NCBI RefSeq assembly: GCF_000020685.1
Contig: NC_012526.1
Location: 970,001 to 1,034,000 of the forward strand
Reading direction: 5' to 3'
Origin: Deinococcus deserti VCD115
GTDB lineage: Bacteria > Deinococcota > Deinococci > Deinococcales > Deinococcaceae
Length of the DNA: 64,000 nt
Shown here piece after piece: positions 54,799 through 63,529 of this stretch. How positions within the stretch are numbered: position 1 is the stretch's first letter; each line of letters begins with the position of its first letter. The notes beneath the pieces are model-generated. The model saw only the letters and a program-made list of their open reading frames with translations, did not search any database and was not told the DNA's origin. The position numbers and the translations under genes are program-made.

Positions 54799-55014
54799 AT
54801 GACAGCCAAAGCCACCCGCGTCTTGCTCGGGGTGCGCGGAATGAACCGCGAAGCCGGAGAAAAAGTAGCTGCTGCCCTACTGGCCATGCCTGGGGTATCG
54901 AGAGCCACGCCGGATGAGGCCCAGATCGAGGTGCACTACGACCCCTCCTGCCACACGGTGATGGATCTGGTACGCACCGTTCGGACGCAGGGCTTTCTCG
55001 CTGGGATGCTCTGA
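54799..55014 (+). CDS. HMA-fold small protein without the CXXC motif
   Basis: A 71-residue protein with the heavy-metal-associated ferredoxin-like pattern: [21 protein letters not shown], then a [19 protein letters not shown] strand pair and [13 protein letters not shown]. The metal motif GMxCxxC is replaced by GMNREAG, so copper or zinc binding is unlikely. The ATG at 54799 follows TAATAT, which overlaps the previous stop. It ends just before DUF503. Confidence 0.6.
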   Translation: MTAKATRVLLGVRGMNREAGEKVAAALLAMPGVSRATPDEAQIEVHYDPSCHTVMDLVRTVRTQGFLAGML

Positions 55015-55016
55015 GC

Positions 55017-55337
55017 GTGGCACTGGGGTATGTCGGAGTTTTGACGGTCCGGGTAGAAATGCCCTGGGTCGGAAACCTGAAAGAGAAACGGGCGCTGGTG
55101 CGTCCGGTGGTCGAGCGCCTCAAGGCCCGCTATCCGCTGACCGTGGCCCGCCTCGATGGTCTGGATGCCCATGACTGGGAAGTGATCGGCGTGGCGACCC
55201 TGTCCAACGATTACGGCTGGGTCGAAGAGACCCTGCGCATGGCTGCTGACTTTATTGCCCGTGAGGGACAGTACCGGGTCGTCAGCGAGTCCACGGAAAT
55301 TACCGTTCTTGGCGCCGAAGAAGAGTTCGAAGACTAA
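55017..55337 (+). CDS. DUF503 (YlxP-like) protein
   Basis: A 106-residue protein of the DUF503 group: [46 protein letters not shown], then [17 protein letters not shown]. In B. subtilis the homologue YlxP lies near rbfA; its role is unknown, though small RNA-binding is suspected. GTG at 55017 follows the preceding stop by two bases. Confidence 0.85.
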   Translation: MALGYVGVLTVRVEMPWVGNLKEKRALVRPVVERLKARYPLTVARLDGLDAHDWEVIGVATLSNDYGWVEETLRMAADFIAREGQYRVVSESTEITVLGAEEEFED

Positions 55338-55452
55338 GACACAGCGCACCACAACCCCGTGTGCTGGAACTGGAGTGTCACGTAAAAGCGGGGCCGTCGG
55401 TCTAACGTGTGCCTCACCAGCAGGCAGGAGAGATCGTAAAAGAACAGCACAT

Positions 55453-55487
55453 CAGGGAAGCCTGGGTCTGCTCCCCAGGCTTCCCTG
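55453..55487. terminator. Bidirectional terminator between DUF503 and lepB
   Basis: A 14-bp perfect stem (CAGGGAAGCCTGGG / CCCAGGCTTCCCTG) with a 7-base loop. It lies between converging genes. Confidence 0.75.
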
Positions 55488-55504
55488 CTGCGTTCCTATC
55501 GGCC

Positions 55505-56299
55505 TTACTTGGCGAGCTGTGTCTTAAGGTCCTGGAAAGCTTCGGGGCGGGTCAGCATGCGCAGGTTGAGCTTGTTCTCGCCGGTCAGGCTGGCAACGCG
55601 CTCGGCTGTGCAGTCGTACCGCGCATCGGTCTTGCGCATGATCGGCCAGACCACGGCGGCGGCACGTCCGGCAATATCCCGCTGCGGCACCGCACCGAAC
55701 AGGCGCGAATCCTCGCTGCCGTTGGGGGTGCGGTTGTCCCCCATCACAAAGTAGCTGCCGGCGGGCACCGTGAACTCCGGCTGATCGGGCACCACTCCGT
55801 TGCGGCTGGAGGTGGCCTGCATGGCCAGGTCGCTCTGGTTGTCCCAGCAGCCCTGCTGGCGCCAGTAGTCGGTGGTCCAGCTCGAATCCAGCCGGACCCC
55901 GTTAACGGTGACCTCGCCGCCCGAGATCGCAATGCGGTCGCCGGGTAACCCGATCAGCCGCTTGATCAGAAAGGGACGGTAGGTCCACAGGCCCAGCGCA
56001 CTACGGTTCAGATTGGGGATGCGCTCAGCAGCGGACCGAGGCGGCTTGAAAATCACGATGTCTCCGCGCTGGAAGTCGCCGACGCCGGCCTTGTGCAGCC
56101 AGGTCTCGTATTTGGGGACAAACACGCGTTCGCGGTCTCGCAGGTTAGGCATCATGCTGACGCCCTCGACACCGACCAGTGTGGCCACGAACTGCGTAAT
56201 CACCACAGCAAAGACGATGGGTTCCAGAAAATCCTTCCACAGCTTTTGCATGGGCCCGTGCTTGCGGGGAGGAGGGGTGGCCGAGTCGAGTCTGGTCAT
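55505..56299 (-). CDS. lepB: Signal peptidase I
   Basis: A 264-residue Ser/Lys protease that removes signal peptides at the inner membrane. A hydrophobic N-terminal helix ([20 protein letters not shown]) precedes the catalytic Ser in GVSMMPNL and the general-base Lys in [12 protein letters not shown]; the conserved [16 protein letters not shown] is also present. I start at ATG 56299 (TATGCT, 9 bases before it on the minus strand); ATG 56320 would add seven residues. Confidence 0.9.
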   Translation of the reverse strand: MTRLDSATPPPRKHGPMQKLWKDFLEPIVFAVVITQFVATLVGVEGVSMMPNLRDRERVFVPKYETWLHKAGVGDFQRGDIVIFKPPRSAAERIPNLNRSALGLWTYRPFLIKRLIGLPGDRIAISGGEVTVNGVRLDSSWTTDYWRQQGCWDNQSDLAMQATSSRNGVVPDQPEFTVPAGSYFVMGDNRTPNGSEDSRLFGAVPQRDIAGRAAAVVWPIMRKTDARYDCTAERVASLTGENKLNLRMLTRPEAFQDLKTQLAK

Positions 56300-56694
56300 G
56301 CATCGCAGAGCATAGCCCATGTGCCTCTATCCGCCGTGTCACAGGTGGCGCGGTAGCGCAGACAGATGGCCGGACATCTCGTGCGGAAGCGCTCCAGCCG
56401 GCGACTTCCGTACTCTTGCCCGACACGCAGCTGAACCTGTCGCCGAGCCAGGCGACGGTTTCAAAGTGGTAGTTCCATGTACGATGCCAGCCATCCGGAC
56501 AAGCCCCAGCAGAAAGACTTCACATGGGAGTGCACTGGCTACTCGGGAAGGGCAGCCCACCGAGTCCAGCCGGCACAGGAGTCAGATGTCGGCCCCACTT
56601 GAGGCGCAATAAGTAAAACTGTGTAACACCGTTGGGGGCAGTTCTCACCCCTATGCCTTCCCGCAGGACCCCCATGTGAGGTAGCGTGAGGCGA
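56300..56694. other. Divergent intergenic region
   Basis: No gene seen. It holds the promoters of lepB (minus) and the Ser/Thr kinase gene (plus). Confidence 0.5.
56682..56687 (+). promoter_or_regulatory. -10 box of the kinase gene
   Basis: TAGCGT, seven bases before the ATG at 56695; a leaderless layout. Confidence 0.45.
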
Positions 56695-57447
56695 ATGCCA
56701 ATCGCGGGACAAATGATAGAGGGGGGCCTAAGACTGGTCCGTCCTCTCGGGCGGGGGTCACACAGCCTGGTGTACTTTGCTGTAGACAGTGCCGGCCAGC
56801 CTCGTGTCGTAAAAATCTTCCCCGCACATCTGGCGGCCTTTGCCAACCGTGAGGAAGCTCATGCCAGCCGTCTGGACCATCCCCGTCTGGCGCGGGTGAT
56901 CGGCCGCACAGAAGTTGATGGAAACCCCGCCCTGATCGGCACCCTTGCACGAGGCGAGGTGATGTTTACCCGTTATACCCAGAGGCCGGCGGCAGTCCAT
57001 GAGCGCCGCGCCTTTCTGTTGACGCTGGCGCATGTCCTGGATGGACTGGCCTACCTGCATGAGAATGGGCTGGTTCACCGTGACATCAAGCCTGAAAACA
57101 TACTGGTAGAGCCCGACGGCGGCGCCAAACTCGTTGATTTTGACCTGGCTGGACCGGCATTTGAACTGCTGGAGGTGCCCACCAGGTTTGGGACGGCAGC
57201 CTTTCAGAGCCCTGAAGCGTCACGCGGCGAGCCGTTGGGCCCAGAGAGCGATCTGTATGGGGTCGGGGTGCTCCTGGGCTGGGGCCTGCATGGCGCGCTG
57301 CCCGACCCTGAAGAGCCACTCCCACCGATCCAGGATCCCCTGGAGGGCCTCTACCTGAGCCTGATCCGCTTCGACCGTACCAGGCGGCCCAACGACGCGC
57401 TGTGGGCCCGCGAAGAGCTGCTGCGCCTCGCAGGCCTGCCGTACTGA
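56695..57447 (+). CDS. Minimal eukaryotic-like Ser/Thr protein kinase
   Basis: A 250-residue kinase domain without extra domains. Glycine loop [19 protein letters not shown] lysine RVVKIF, catalytic loop [10 protein letters not shown] and SPEASRG (APE-equivalent) are present. The magnesium loop reads DFD rather than DFG, and no transmembrane or sensor region follows, unlike PknB. It is cytoplasmic and probably acts on a nearby or diffusible protein. The ATG at 56695 follows TAGCGT by seven bases. Confidence 0.85.
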   Translation: MPIAGQMIEGGLRLVRPLGRGSHSLVYFAVDSAGQPRVVKIFPAHLAAFANREEAHASRLDHPRLARVIGRTEVDGNPALIGTLARGEVMFTRYTQRPAAVHERRAFLLTLAHVLDGLAYLHENGLVHRDIKPENILVEPDGGAKLVDFDLAGPAFELLEVPTRFGTAAFQSPEASRGEPLGPESDLYGVGVLLGWGLHGALPDPEEPLPPIQDPLEGLYLSLIRFDRTRRPNDALWAREELLRLAGLPY

Positions 57448-57464
57448 CCTGTCCCTGTGGTCGC

Positions 57465-57504
57465 TGCCGGGGAGGTACTGTACAAGGCCAGTACCTCCCC
57501 GGCA
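57465..57504. terminator. Bidirectional intrinsic terminator
   Basis: A 16-bp perfect stem (57465-57480 with 57489-57504) and an 8-base loop between the kinase gene and the glucosidase, which converge here. Confidence 0.8.
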
Positions 57505-57520
57505 ACACTATCGGCTCTGA

Positions 57521-59116
57521 CTAAACCCGCAGCACCCGGGCCTCGTTGGGCCGAAGTGGCGCGCCCGCCTCCGGCTGGTCGCCCAGGCTGCTAAGTAGGG
57601 TCTCGCCGTGGGTACCGTTGCTCAGGTCGAGTTCCTCGGATCCGAAATTCAGCACCACAATCAGCCGGTCGCCATCCAGAGTTCGCTCGAAAGCAAACAC
57701 CTTGTCGTGACCGGCGTCCAGACTCCGGTAGTCGCCGGCCAACAGTGCAGGATGCTCCTGACGCAGCCGGGTCAGGGCCCGGAAGTAGCTGAGGTCACTG
57801 GACGGATCGTTCTCCTGGGCCTGGACATTCAGCGTGGTGTAATTGTCGCCCACGGGGAGCCAGGGCTCGGTACCTGCGGCGCTGAAGCCTGCGTTGGCGC
57901 TGTCGTCCCATTGCATGGGGGTGCGCTCAGGATCGCGGCTGGCGGTGGGGCTTTCGGGCTGCTGAAGGCCAGCCGGGTCAACCATGCGGTGCAGTGGAAT
58001 GTGCACGTTGCTCATGCCGATCTCGTCGCCGTAATACACGGTGGGAGTGCCGCGCAGGGTCAGCAGCAGGGTCTGGGCCACACGGTACTGGGCGTCACCT
58101 ACACGTGACCGGAAGCGGTGCTGGTCGTGGTTGCCCAGCACCCAGTTCGGCCACGTGTGGGCCTTGCGGCACTCTGCGTCGTAACTGTCGGTGAATGTGC
58201 GGATCTGGGCAGCGTCCCAGGGCATCAGAATCAGGTGAAAGTTGAATGGAAGGTGCACCATCGGCTCGTCGGGAGTCCCGGCAAAGGGCAGCAGCTTTTC
58301 GACCGGCAGGTAAATTTCACCGACCATCATGCGGTCATCGAATTCGTCGATCACTGCGCGCATTTCCCGGATGTACTCGTGCGTTTCGGGTTGATCCTGG
58401 GTATAGATGTGCTCCACGCTGGCGTGCTCGATATCGCCGGGACGCCAGTTGGGATTGGCGGGTTCATCGAGAAAGCGTTCGTCTTCTGCCAGCAGCCAGA
58501 TCACATCGACCCGGAAGCCGTCAACGCCGCGCCGCATCCAGAAGCGCAGCACCTCGAACATGGCCTCCCGGACGTCCGGATTGCGCCAGTTCAGATCCGG
58601 CTGTGACGGCAGGAACTGATGCAGGTAATACTGGCCGCTTGCCTCGTCCAGGGTCCAGGCCGGCCCCCCGAAAAAGGATTTCCAGTTGTTGGGCAGTCCG
58701 CCGTCCGGGCCTGGATCGCGCCACACGTACCAGTCACGCTTCGGGCTGCCTTTGCCCTGCAACGCCTCCTGAAACCAGGCATGGTCGCTGGAGGTATGGT
58801 TGGGAACATAGTCCAGCATGACCTTCAGCCCCAGGCGGTGGGCCTCAGCGACCAGAGCGTCGAAGTCTTCGAGGCTGCCAAACAGCGGATCGATATCGCA
58901 GTAATCGGCGACGTCGTACCCGAAGTCCCGCATCGGACTGGTGAAAATGGGGGAGAGCCAGACAGCCTGCACTCCCAGGCTGGCTACGTAGGGCAGCCTG
59001 GCCGTGATCCCACGCAGATCCCCAACGCCGTCGCCGCTGGCGTCCTGAAAGGACCGTGGATAGATCTGATAGATGATGCCGCTCTGCCACCACTTCAACT
59101 GCGCTGTCAGGGTCAT
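57521..59116 (-). CDS. GH13 alpha-glucosidase/oligo-1,6-glucosidase
   Basis: A 531-residue glycoside hydrolase family 13 enzyme hydrolysing alpha-glucosides such as maltose, isomaltose or sucrose-type oligosaccharides. Conserved regions: GIIYQIYPRSFQD, LDYVPNHTS, nucleophile in DGFRVDVIWL, acid/base in MVGEIY, and LGNHDQHR with the transition-state Asp. The ATG at 59116 is six bases after TAGGCT, so leaderless. A LacI-like operator lies at 59142-59153 next to the -10 box. No transporter is adjacent. Confidence 0.92.
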   Translation of the reverse strand: MTLTAQLKWWQSGIIYQIYPRSFQDASGDGVGDLRGITARLPYVASLGVQAVWLSPIFTSPMRDFGYDVADYCDIDPLFGSLEDFDALVAEAHRLGLKVMLDYVPNHTSSDHAWFQEALQGKGSPKRDWYVWRDPGPDGGLPNNWKSFFGGPAWTLDEASGQYYLHQFLPSQPDLNWRNPDVREAMFEVLRFWMRRGVDGFRVDVIWLLAEDERFLDEPANPNWRPGDIEHASVEHIYTQDQPETHEYIREMRAVIDEFDDRMMVGEIYLPVEKLLPFAGTPDEPMVHLPFNFHLILMPWDAAQIRTFTDSYDAECRKAHTWPNWVLGNHDQHRFRSRVGDAQYRVAQTLLLTLRGTPTVYYGDEIGMSNVHIPLHRMVDPAGLQQPESPTASRDPERTPMQWDDSANAGFSAAGTEPWLPVGDNYTTLNVQAQENDPSSDLSYFRALTRLRQEHPALLAGDYRSLDAGHDKVFAFERTLDGDRLIVVLNFGSEELDLSNGTHGETLLSSLGDQPEAGAPLRPNEARVLRV

Positions 59117-59122
59117 AGGGTC

Positions 59123-59153
59123 AGCCTAGCAAATTTTTTCTGTATCGATTAAG
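59123..59153 (-). promoter_or_regulatory. Promoter and LacI-type operator candidate
   Basis: -10 TAGGCT (59123-59128) six bases before the start codon, and on the minus strand TTAATCGATACA (59142-59153) with a central CG, resembling LacI/CcpA-type operators. It would sit over the -35 region. Confidence 0.45.
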
Positions 59154-59364
59154 TACAAAAAGACAGGCTGCCCTTCGGGGAAACTGAAGCATGTGAAACT
59201 ACGTCAAGGCTGAATCCCAGTTCTTCCTGGGACCGGCGCCCAGAGCATCAACGTCCGCGATCAGGTCGTGGGTTGCATTCAGGAACGGGGCGGACTGAGC
59301 TGGTCGCCAGGCCGGCTCGGCGTAAGCTGTGTCCCCAAACTCCTGAACAGAGGTTGAAGTGATC

Positions 59365-60504
59365 TCAGTTGGCTGGCGTATCCGTGCCCAGGCGCACGGT
59401 GACATCAGCGCCGGAGACCCCTGCCGCCGAGGTCACCGTGCCGTGGCCGACATCCTGCAGCAGACGTGGCGCCGCGCTGCCTGTGATGGTGGTCGGTGCC
59501 GGGCCGCGAGGTTCCGAGGCGATCCAGACATTCCTGTAGCCCAGACTTTCGAGCTTTGTCTTCAGGCGAGCCGCGCTGCCCGCCGGAGCGTCGATATTCA
59601 CTACGGCAATCCCCAGGCTGCGCGGGTCGTTGGGATCGCGGAAGTGTTTGGCGATCAGTGCGTTCAGAGCGGCCCGGTCTGTTTCCCAGATACTGAGCCG
59701 GCCACTGCGGCCGAAGTTCCCTGGAACCGTATGTGTCTGTACCTTCAGGCCACTCAACGCTCCTCCAAGGAGCGCACCGAACTGCTCCCGGCTGATGTTG
59801 GTTTTGGTGGTCCGGTCCAGCGCGCCGGCAATCATGGGCAGGCGCCACCAGTTCAGCGGGTTCTTGACCTGATTGCCCATGGCTGTCATGAACTGCTGCT
59901 GACGTCCCACCCGGCCAATGTCCCCAAGGTTGTCATTGCGAAAACGCAGGTATCCCTCGGCCTGCACGCCATTGAGGGTCTGCCGGCCAGGTTGCAGGTC
60001 CACATGCAGTTTTCCGGCATTGTCGTCGTACTTCATTCTCTGCTGGACATCCAGCGTCACGCCCCCTGCCGCATCTGTCAGGGCCCGCACCGCGTACAGC
60101 GATAGAAACACGTAAGCGTCGGGTTTGACGCCCGTCAGGCTCTGCACCGCGTTCATGACCATTTCCGGGCCACCGTGGGGATTGGCACCGTTGATCTTGC
60201 CCCAGCCCCAGCCGGGCACATTCAGCCATGTGTCGCGCGGAATGCTCAGCAGGTTGACGGTGCCGTCCGGGCGCAGCTGTGCCAGGACCAGGGTATCTGT
60301 GTTGCCCTTGTAGTCTTCCGGTTTAACCGGGTAAGGCCACACCGGCGCATTCTCGTCGTACTCGGGCGCCACGCCCGCCAGCAGCAGAGTCACGGGACCC
60401 TCGGCCTTGCGGGGCAGGGCACCGTACTTCATCAGGGCGGGAGCAGCAGGGGCAGACAGGGCCACCAGACCAGCAAGGGCAGCAAGAACGACGACGCGGA
60501 GCAC
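59365..60504 (-). CDS. LytR-CpsA-Psr (LCP) family protein
   Basis: A 379-residue LCP protein, a phosphotransferase attaching polymers such as teichoic acid or capsule to peptidoglycan. A signal/anchor begins the protein (VVVLAALAGLVALSAPAAPAL). The LCP signature DTLVLAQLRPDGTVNLLSIPRDTW (in parts), KINGAN, and RFRNDNLGDIGRVGRQQQF carry the substrate-binding arginines. A C-terminal LytR_C-like domain (about residues 275-345) follows. In a Gram-negative-envelope Deinococcus the polymer is unknown. Confidence 0.88.
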   Translation of the reverse strand: MLRVVVLAALAGLVALSAPAAPALMKYGALPRKAEGPVTLLLAGVAPEYDENAPVWPYPVKPEDYKGNTDTLVLAQLRPDGTVNLLSIPRDTWLNVPGWGWGKINGANPHGGPEMVMNAVQSLTGVKPDAYVFLSLYAVRALTDAAGGVTLDVQQRMKYDDNAGKLHVDLQPGRQTLNGVQAEGYLRFRNDNLGDIGRVGRQQQFMTAMGNQVKNPLNWWRLPMIAGALDRTTKTNISREQFGALLGGALSGLKVQTHTVPGNFGRSGRLSIWETDRAALNALIAKHFRDPNDPRSLGIAVVNIDAPAGSAARLKTKLESLGYRNVWIASEPRGPAPTTITGSAAPRLLQDVGHGTVTSAAGVSGADVTVRLGTDTPAN

Positions 60505-60560
60505 GGGCGGAGCATACCTCTAAGTAGCTCACGGCGTATCACCCAGAAGGAGGATGGTCC

Positions 60561-60887
60561 TCAGCCGCAGCGGAAGGGGATCGGCAGAGGGCCGCAGCAG
60601 CACACCCCACGTACCTGTGGCCCGCTTGTTCCAAACGCCAGGGGAGAGCCCTCGCGCAGGGCGTTATGGGCCTGGCGGCAGCTGGCAAAGCGCGTGGCTA
60701 CCCGGCGGCGCCCGCCGATCAGCCCGTCCTCCCGGATGATGCGTGCCACTGCTGCCGAGCAGGAATCGCCGCCGTGCAGCGCCGCGTGAGCGCAGCGAAA
60801 ACCCTTATGCGGGGAGAGATAACGTCCATAGAAGCGGATGGCACCCAGAGCAATGGCGTCCAGGGGACGGGAAATAGGTCTGGTCAT
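60561..60887 (-). CDS. yidD: YidD-like membrane protein insertion efficiency factor
   Basis: A 108-residue protein with an amphipathic IRFYGRYLSPHKGFRCAHAAL stretch and a cysteine-rich core (DSCSAAVARII, FASCRQA and CCCGPLPIPF). It resembles the YidD/SecM-proximal factors that assist YidC, in the variant form SPHKG..CA. The charged N-terminus and cysteines fit. It is not beside rnpA/rpmH, so assignment is moderate. Confidence 0.65.
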   Translation of the reverse strand: MTRPISRPLDAIALGAIRFYGRYLSPHKGFRCAHAALHGGDSCSAAVARIIREDGLIGGRRRVATRFASCRQAHNALREGSPLAFGTSGPQVRGVCCCGPLPIPFRCG

Positions 60888-60914
60888 GCCCCAGGGTAGC
60901 CACCGCCCCAGGCT

Positions 60915-61514
60915 TCAGCGTCCTGCCTCAACCGATGGTGAAGCCGCTCCTGCCGCCGGGAGCTCGTGGATGAGGTGAATAAAGCGGATACCCGACACCG
61001 TACGCTCTCCAGCCGCTATGAAGCCATGCCGGGTGTACAGGCGCGTGGCCGGGTTGTGGGCCTCGGACAGCAGGCCCAGCCTCGTCAGACCCAGCGTCTG
61101 AGCCCGAATGACAGCTGCCTCCAGCAGGGCCCCGCCCACACCTCTGCCCCGCCAGTCGGGACTGACGGCCAGGGTATCCAGATACAGCTCCCCGGGCTGC
61201 CCTTCGGGTTCGGTCGTTGCTGGCTGGCCAAGGACCCGCAGGTGATCGCGGAAAGGCTCATCCAGTGCCATGGCAAATTCTCCAGGGTAGGAGACGAGCA
61301 GCCCGACAGGCTGATTGCCGGTTTCCGCAATCAGGGTATGGGTAAAGCTCAGACGGTGTCCCCTCAGCGGAAAGAACTCGGCCAGGACATGGGCAGCGTC
61401 GTCATCTGTGGTGGTGCCTGTCAGGGCCCGCCCGATCCCTCCGATGGTGGACTGGATCAGTGGTGCGGCAAACCCGGCGTCAAAAAGCTGGGCGGGGCGA
61501 ATACGGACTGTCAT
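60915..61514 (-). CDS. GNAT-family N-acetyltransferase
   Basis: A 199-residue GNAT: DTLAVSPDWRGRGVGGALLEAAVIRA carries the acetyl-CoA RGRGVGG loop and GLLSEAHNPATRLYTRHGF is the C-terminal motif. The N-terminal half is long and acidic. Target unknown. Its stop is close to yidD, and the second GNAT gene ends two bases away. Confidence 0.82.
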   Translation of the reverse strand: MTVRIRPAQLFDAGFAAPLIQSTIGGIGRALTGTTTDDDAAHVLAEFFPLRGHRLSFTHTLIAETGNQPVGLLVSYPGEFAMALDEPFRDHLRVLGQPATTEPEGQPGELYLDTLAVSPDWRGRGVGGALLEAAVIRAQTLGLTRLGLLSEAHNPATRLYTRHGFIAAGERTVSGIRFIHLIHELPAAGAASPSVEAGR

Positions 61515-61515
61515 G

Positions 61516-62055
61516 TCAGGACCGATTCTGGCACTCCCGGCGCAGCAGCGCCATCTTCACGCTGTCATGACGCCGCCCCTGCCACACGCGAGCCTGCGGA
61601 ATCCGGGGGCACTCATGCCAGCCGGCGCGCAGTGCTGCGCGCAGCATCCGCTCGTTGCCGCTCCAGGTGGTCAGCGTCAGAACGTGGGCGTCAGTGTCGT
61701 GGAAGGTAAGGTCAGTGCACTGACGCAGCGCCTGTGTTCCCAGGCCGCCGCCCCAGTACCTCGGATCGAAAATCAGCACTCCCAGTTCCCACCATCCGCC
61801 TCCCGCCGGTGCTTCCTCCCAGCGCGTGGTCTGCCCGATGCACTCGCCATTCAGGGCAACAATGTGCAGATGCGGACTGGGCATCATGCCCTGCGCCTGC
61901 TCGAGAAACGCTTCAAGCGAGGTTCTTTTTGGCGCGGCTGAGCTGTGAAAATACGGCGCGTCCCAGCGTTTCCATTCGGGAGCCGGCTCAGCCTGCATTC
62001 AGTAACACACGACAGGCCGGTCTTCGGGGTGTCGTTCGCGCAGCGCCAGGCTCAT
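61516..62055 (-). pseudogene. GNAT-family acetyltransferase interrupted by an in-frame TGA
   Basis: The intact-looking frame runs from an ATG at 62055 (MSLALRERHPEDRPVVCY) to 61516, but TGA stands at 61999-62001, directly before an ATG at 61996-61998. The upstream part looks like a genuine GNAT N-terminus, and a Trp codon in place of TGA would continue into MQAEPAPEWKRWDAPYFHS. The rest is complete: DPRYWGGGLGTQALRQCTDL is the acetyl-CoA loop. So it is a nonsense mutation, a sequence error, or a downstream reinitiation. The downstream 160-residue frame alone would lack part of the fold. Confidence 0.65.
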
Positions 62056-62172
62056 TGCGCTCAGTGTGACAAACCTTGCCCGCCGCACGCATCGGCACGG
62101 TGGCCTGCTCACCTCAAGAGAGGGTGAACTGCGGTCATCAGTGCCTGTGAACACAGCCCGGTACGGTAGGGC

Positions 62173-63279
62173 ATGCCGCTCAAACCTGATCTGCCCCAGC
62201 CGGAAGCCGAACAGCAGCGCGTAGGGTACGCCATCGTCGGGCTCGGCCAGCTGACGGTCGAAGAACTCGTCCCGGCCGTGCGCACCAGTGAACATGCCCA
62301 TGTGGTCGCGTTCGTGACCAGCGAAACCGAAAAAGGGCTGGCCCTGGCCCGCGCCGTTGGTCTGGGCGAGAACGACGTCTACACCTACGACGATTTCGAG
62401 AAGATCGCCGAGCGCGGCGACGTGGACGCCGTGTACATCGTACTGCCCAACGCCCTGCACCGCGAGTACGTGGAGCGTGCTGCGAAGATCGGCAAGCACG
62501 TGCTGTGTGAAAAACCCCTGGGTATGAACGCCGACGACGCCCGCGCCATGGTGCAGGCCTGCGGTAACGCTGGTGTGCTGCTGATGACCGCCTACCGCTG
62601 CCAGTACACCCCCGAACACTGGGCCGCGCGCGACGCCGTGCAGAACGTGAAACTCGGCAAGGTCAAACTGCTCGACAGCGTGCATGTGCAGGTCGAGGAC
62701 CATCCGGAGGCCTGGCGCCTGAAAAAGGAACTCGCAGGCGGCGGCCCCCTGGTGGACGTGGGTATTTACTGCCTCAACACCATGCGCTTCGTGCTGGGTC
62801 AGGAGCCGGAATGGGTCTTCGCTGCGCTGCACCAGCCGGAAGGTGACCCCCGGTTCGAAGAAGTCGAGGAATCGCTGAGCTTCATGCTGGGCTTTCCCGG
62901 CGGCGTGATGGCCAACGGCCTGACCAGCTACGGAGCGCGGACCACCAGCACTCTGCGTGTTCTTGGCGAGAAAGGCAGCCTGCTGATGGACCCTGCCTTT
63001 CCCTATGTGGGTGTGAGCCTGAGCCTGACCGATGAACAGGGAGAATTGACCCCCAGTTTTCCCACGTATGACCAGTTCAGCCGCGAATTCGACCACTTCG
63101 CGCAGTGCATCCGCCAGGGCAAACGGCCGTGGACCCCCGGTGAGGAAGGCGTGCAGGACCATGTGGTGATGGACGCCATTTACGAAAGTGCCCGCACGGG
63201 ACAGGTGGTGAAGCTGAAGGGTGGGCAGGGGAAAGATGCTTTCCGCGGCACAGCTCCTGAGGTGCCCGGCCGGGACTGA
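62173..63279 (+). CDS. Gfo/Idh/MocA-family oxidoreductase
   Basis: A 368-residue NAD(P)-dependent oxidoreductase of the glucose-fructose-oxidoreductase type. The Rossmann motif is VGYAIVGLGQLTVEELVPA, the EKP motif is LCEKPLGMNA and the conserved YRCQYTPEH and GGGPLVDVGIYCLNTMRF follow. The substrate is probably a sugar or cyclitol. The ATG at 62173 is five bases after TACGGT (62162-62167). It diverges from the interrupted GNAT. The last coding region before the AT-rich edge. Confidence 0.9.
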   Translation: MPLKPDLPQPEAEQQRVGYAIVGLGQLTVEELVPAVRTSEHAHVVAFVTSETEKGLALARAVGLGENDVYTYDDFEKIAERGDVDAVYIVLPNALHREYVERAAKIGKHVLCEKPLGMNADDARAMVQACGNAGVLLMTAYRCQYTPEHWAARDAVQNVKLGKVKLLDSVHVQVEDHPEAWRLKKELAGGGPLVDVGIYCLNTMRFVLGQEPEWVFAALHQPEGDPRFEEVEESLSFMLGFPGGVMANGLTSYGARTTSTLRVLGEKGSLLMDPAFPYVGVSLSLTDEQGELTPSFPTYDQFSREFDHFAQCIRQGKRPWTPGEEGVQDHVVMDAIYESARTGQVVKLKGGQGKDAFRGTAPEVPGRD

Positions 63280-63529
63280 CTTGAGGCAGTCTGACCGAGC
63301 GGTTGAAGGAATGCCATGATCGTAGTAGTGCGCATTAATTCAATGACGGGGGCTGGAGGCGAAAACCGTGGGAAATGGAGAGCAACTACTGCTGATGTGT
63401 AAAGAAAGCGGAGCAGTTTTGCCCGGCTAACGCCTTTATTGGCCCTAAGTAATCAGGGTGGAATGAATTAGATTATGTCTCCCATCTTTCATCATGGTTA
63501 TGCCAGAAATTTGCCCAGACGACCGATAG
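63280..63529. other. AT-rich intergenic region
   Basis: No gene seen. Base composition falls sharply here relative to the rest of the window, marking the border of a compositionally foreign segment. Confidence 0.5.

Noticed and set aside
59199..59405. Minus-strand 68-codon frame between LCP and glucosidase genes
   Set aside because: Overlaps the end of the LCP gene and lacks a ribosome site and features.
61999..63162. Minus-strand 387-codon frame opposite the Gfo/Idh/MocA gene
   Set aside because: Most of it is an antisense shadow. Only its last 18 codons matter, as the lost N-terminus of the interrupted GNAT.
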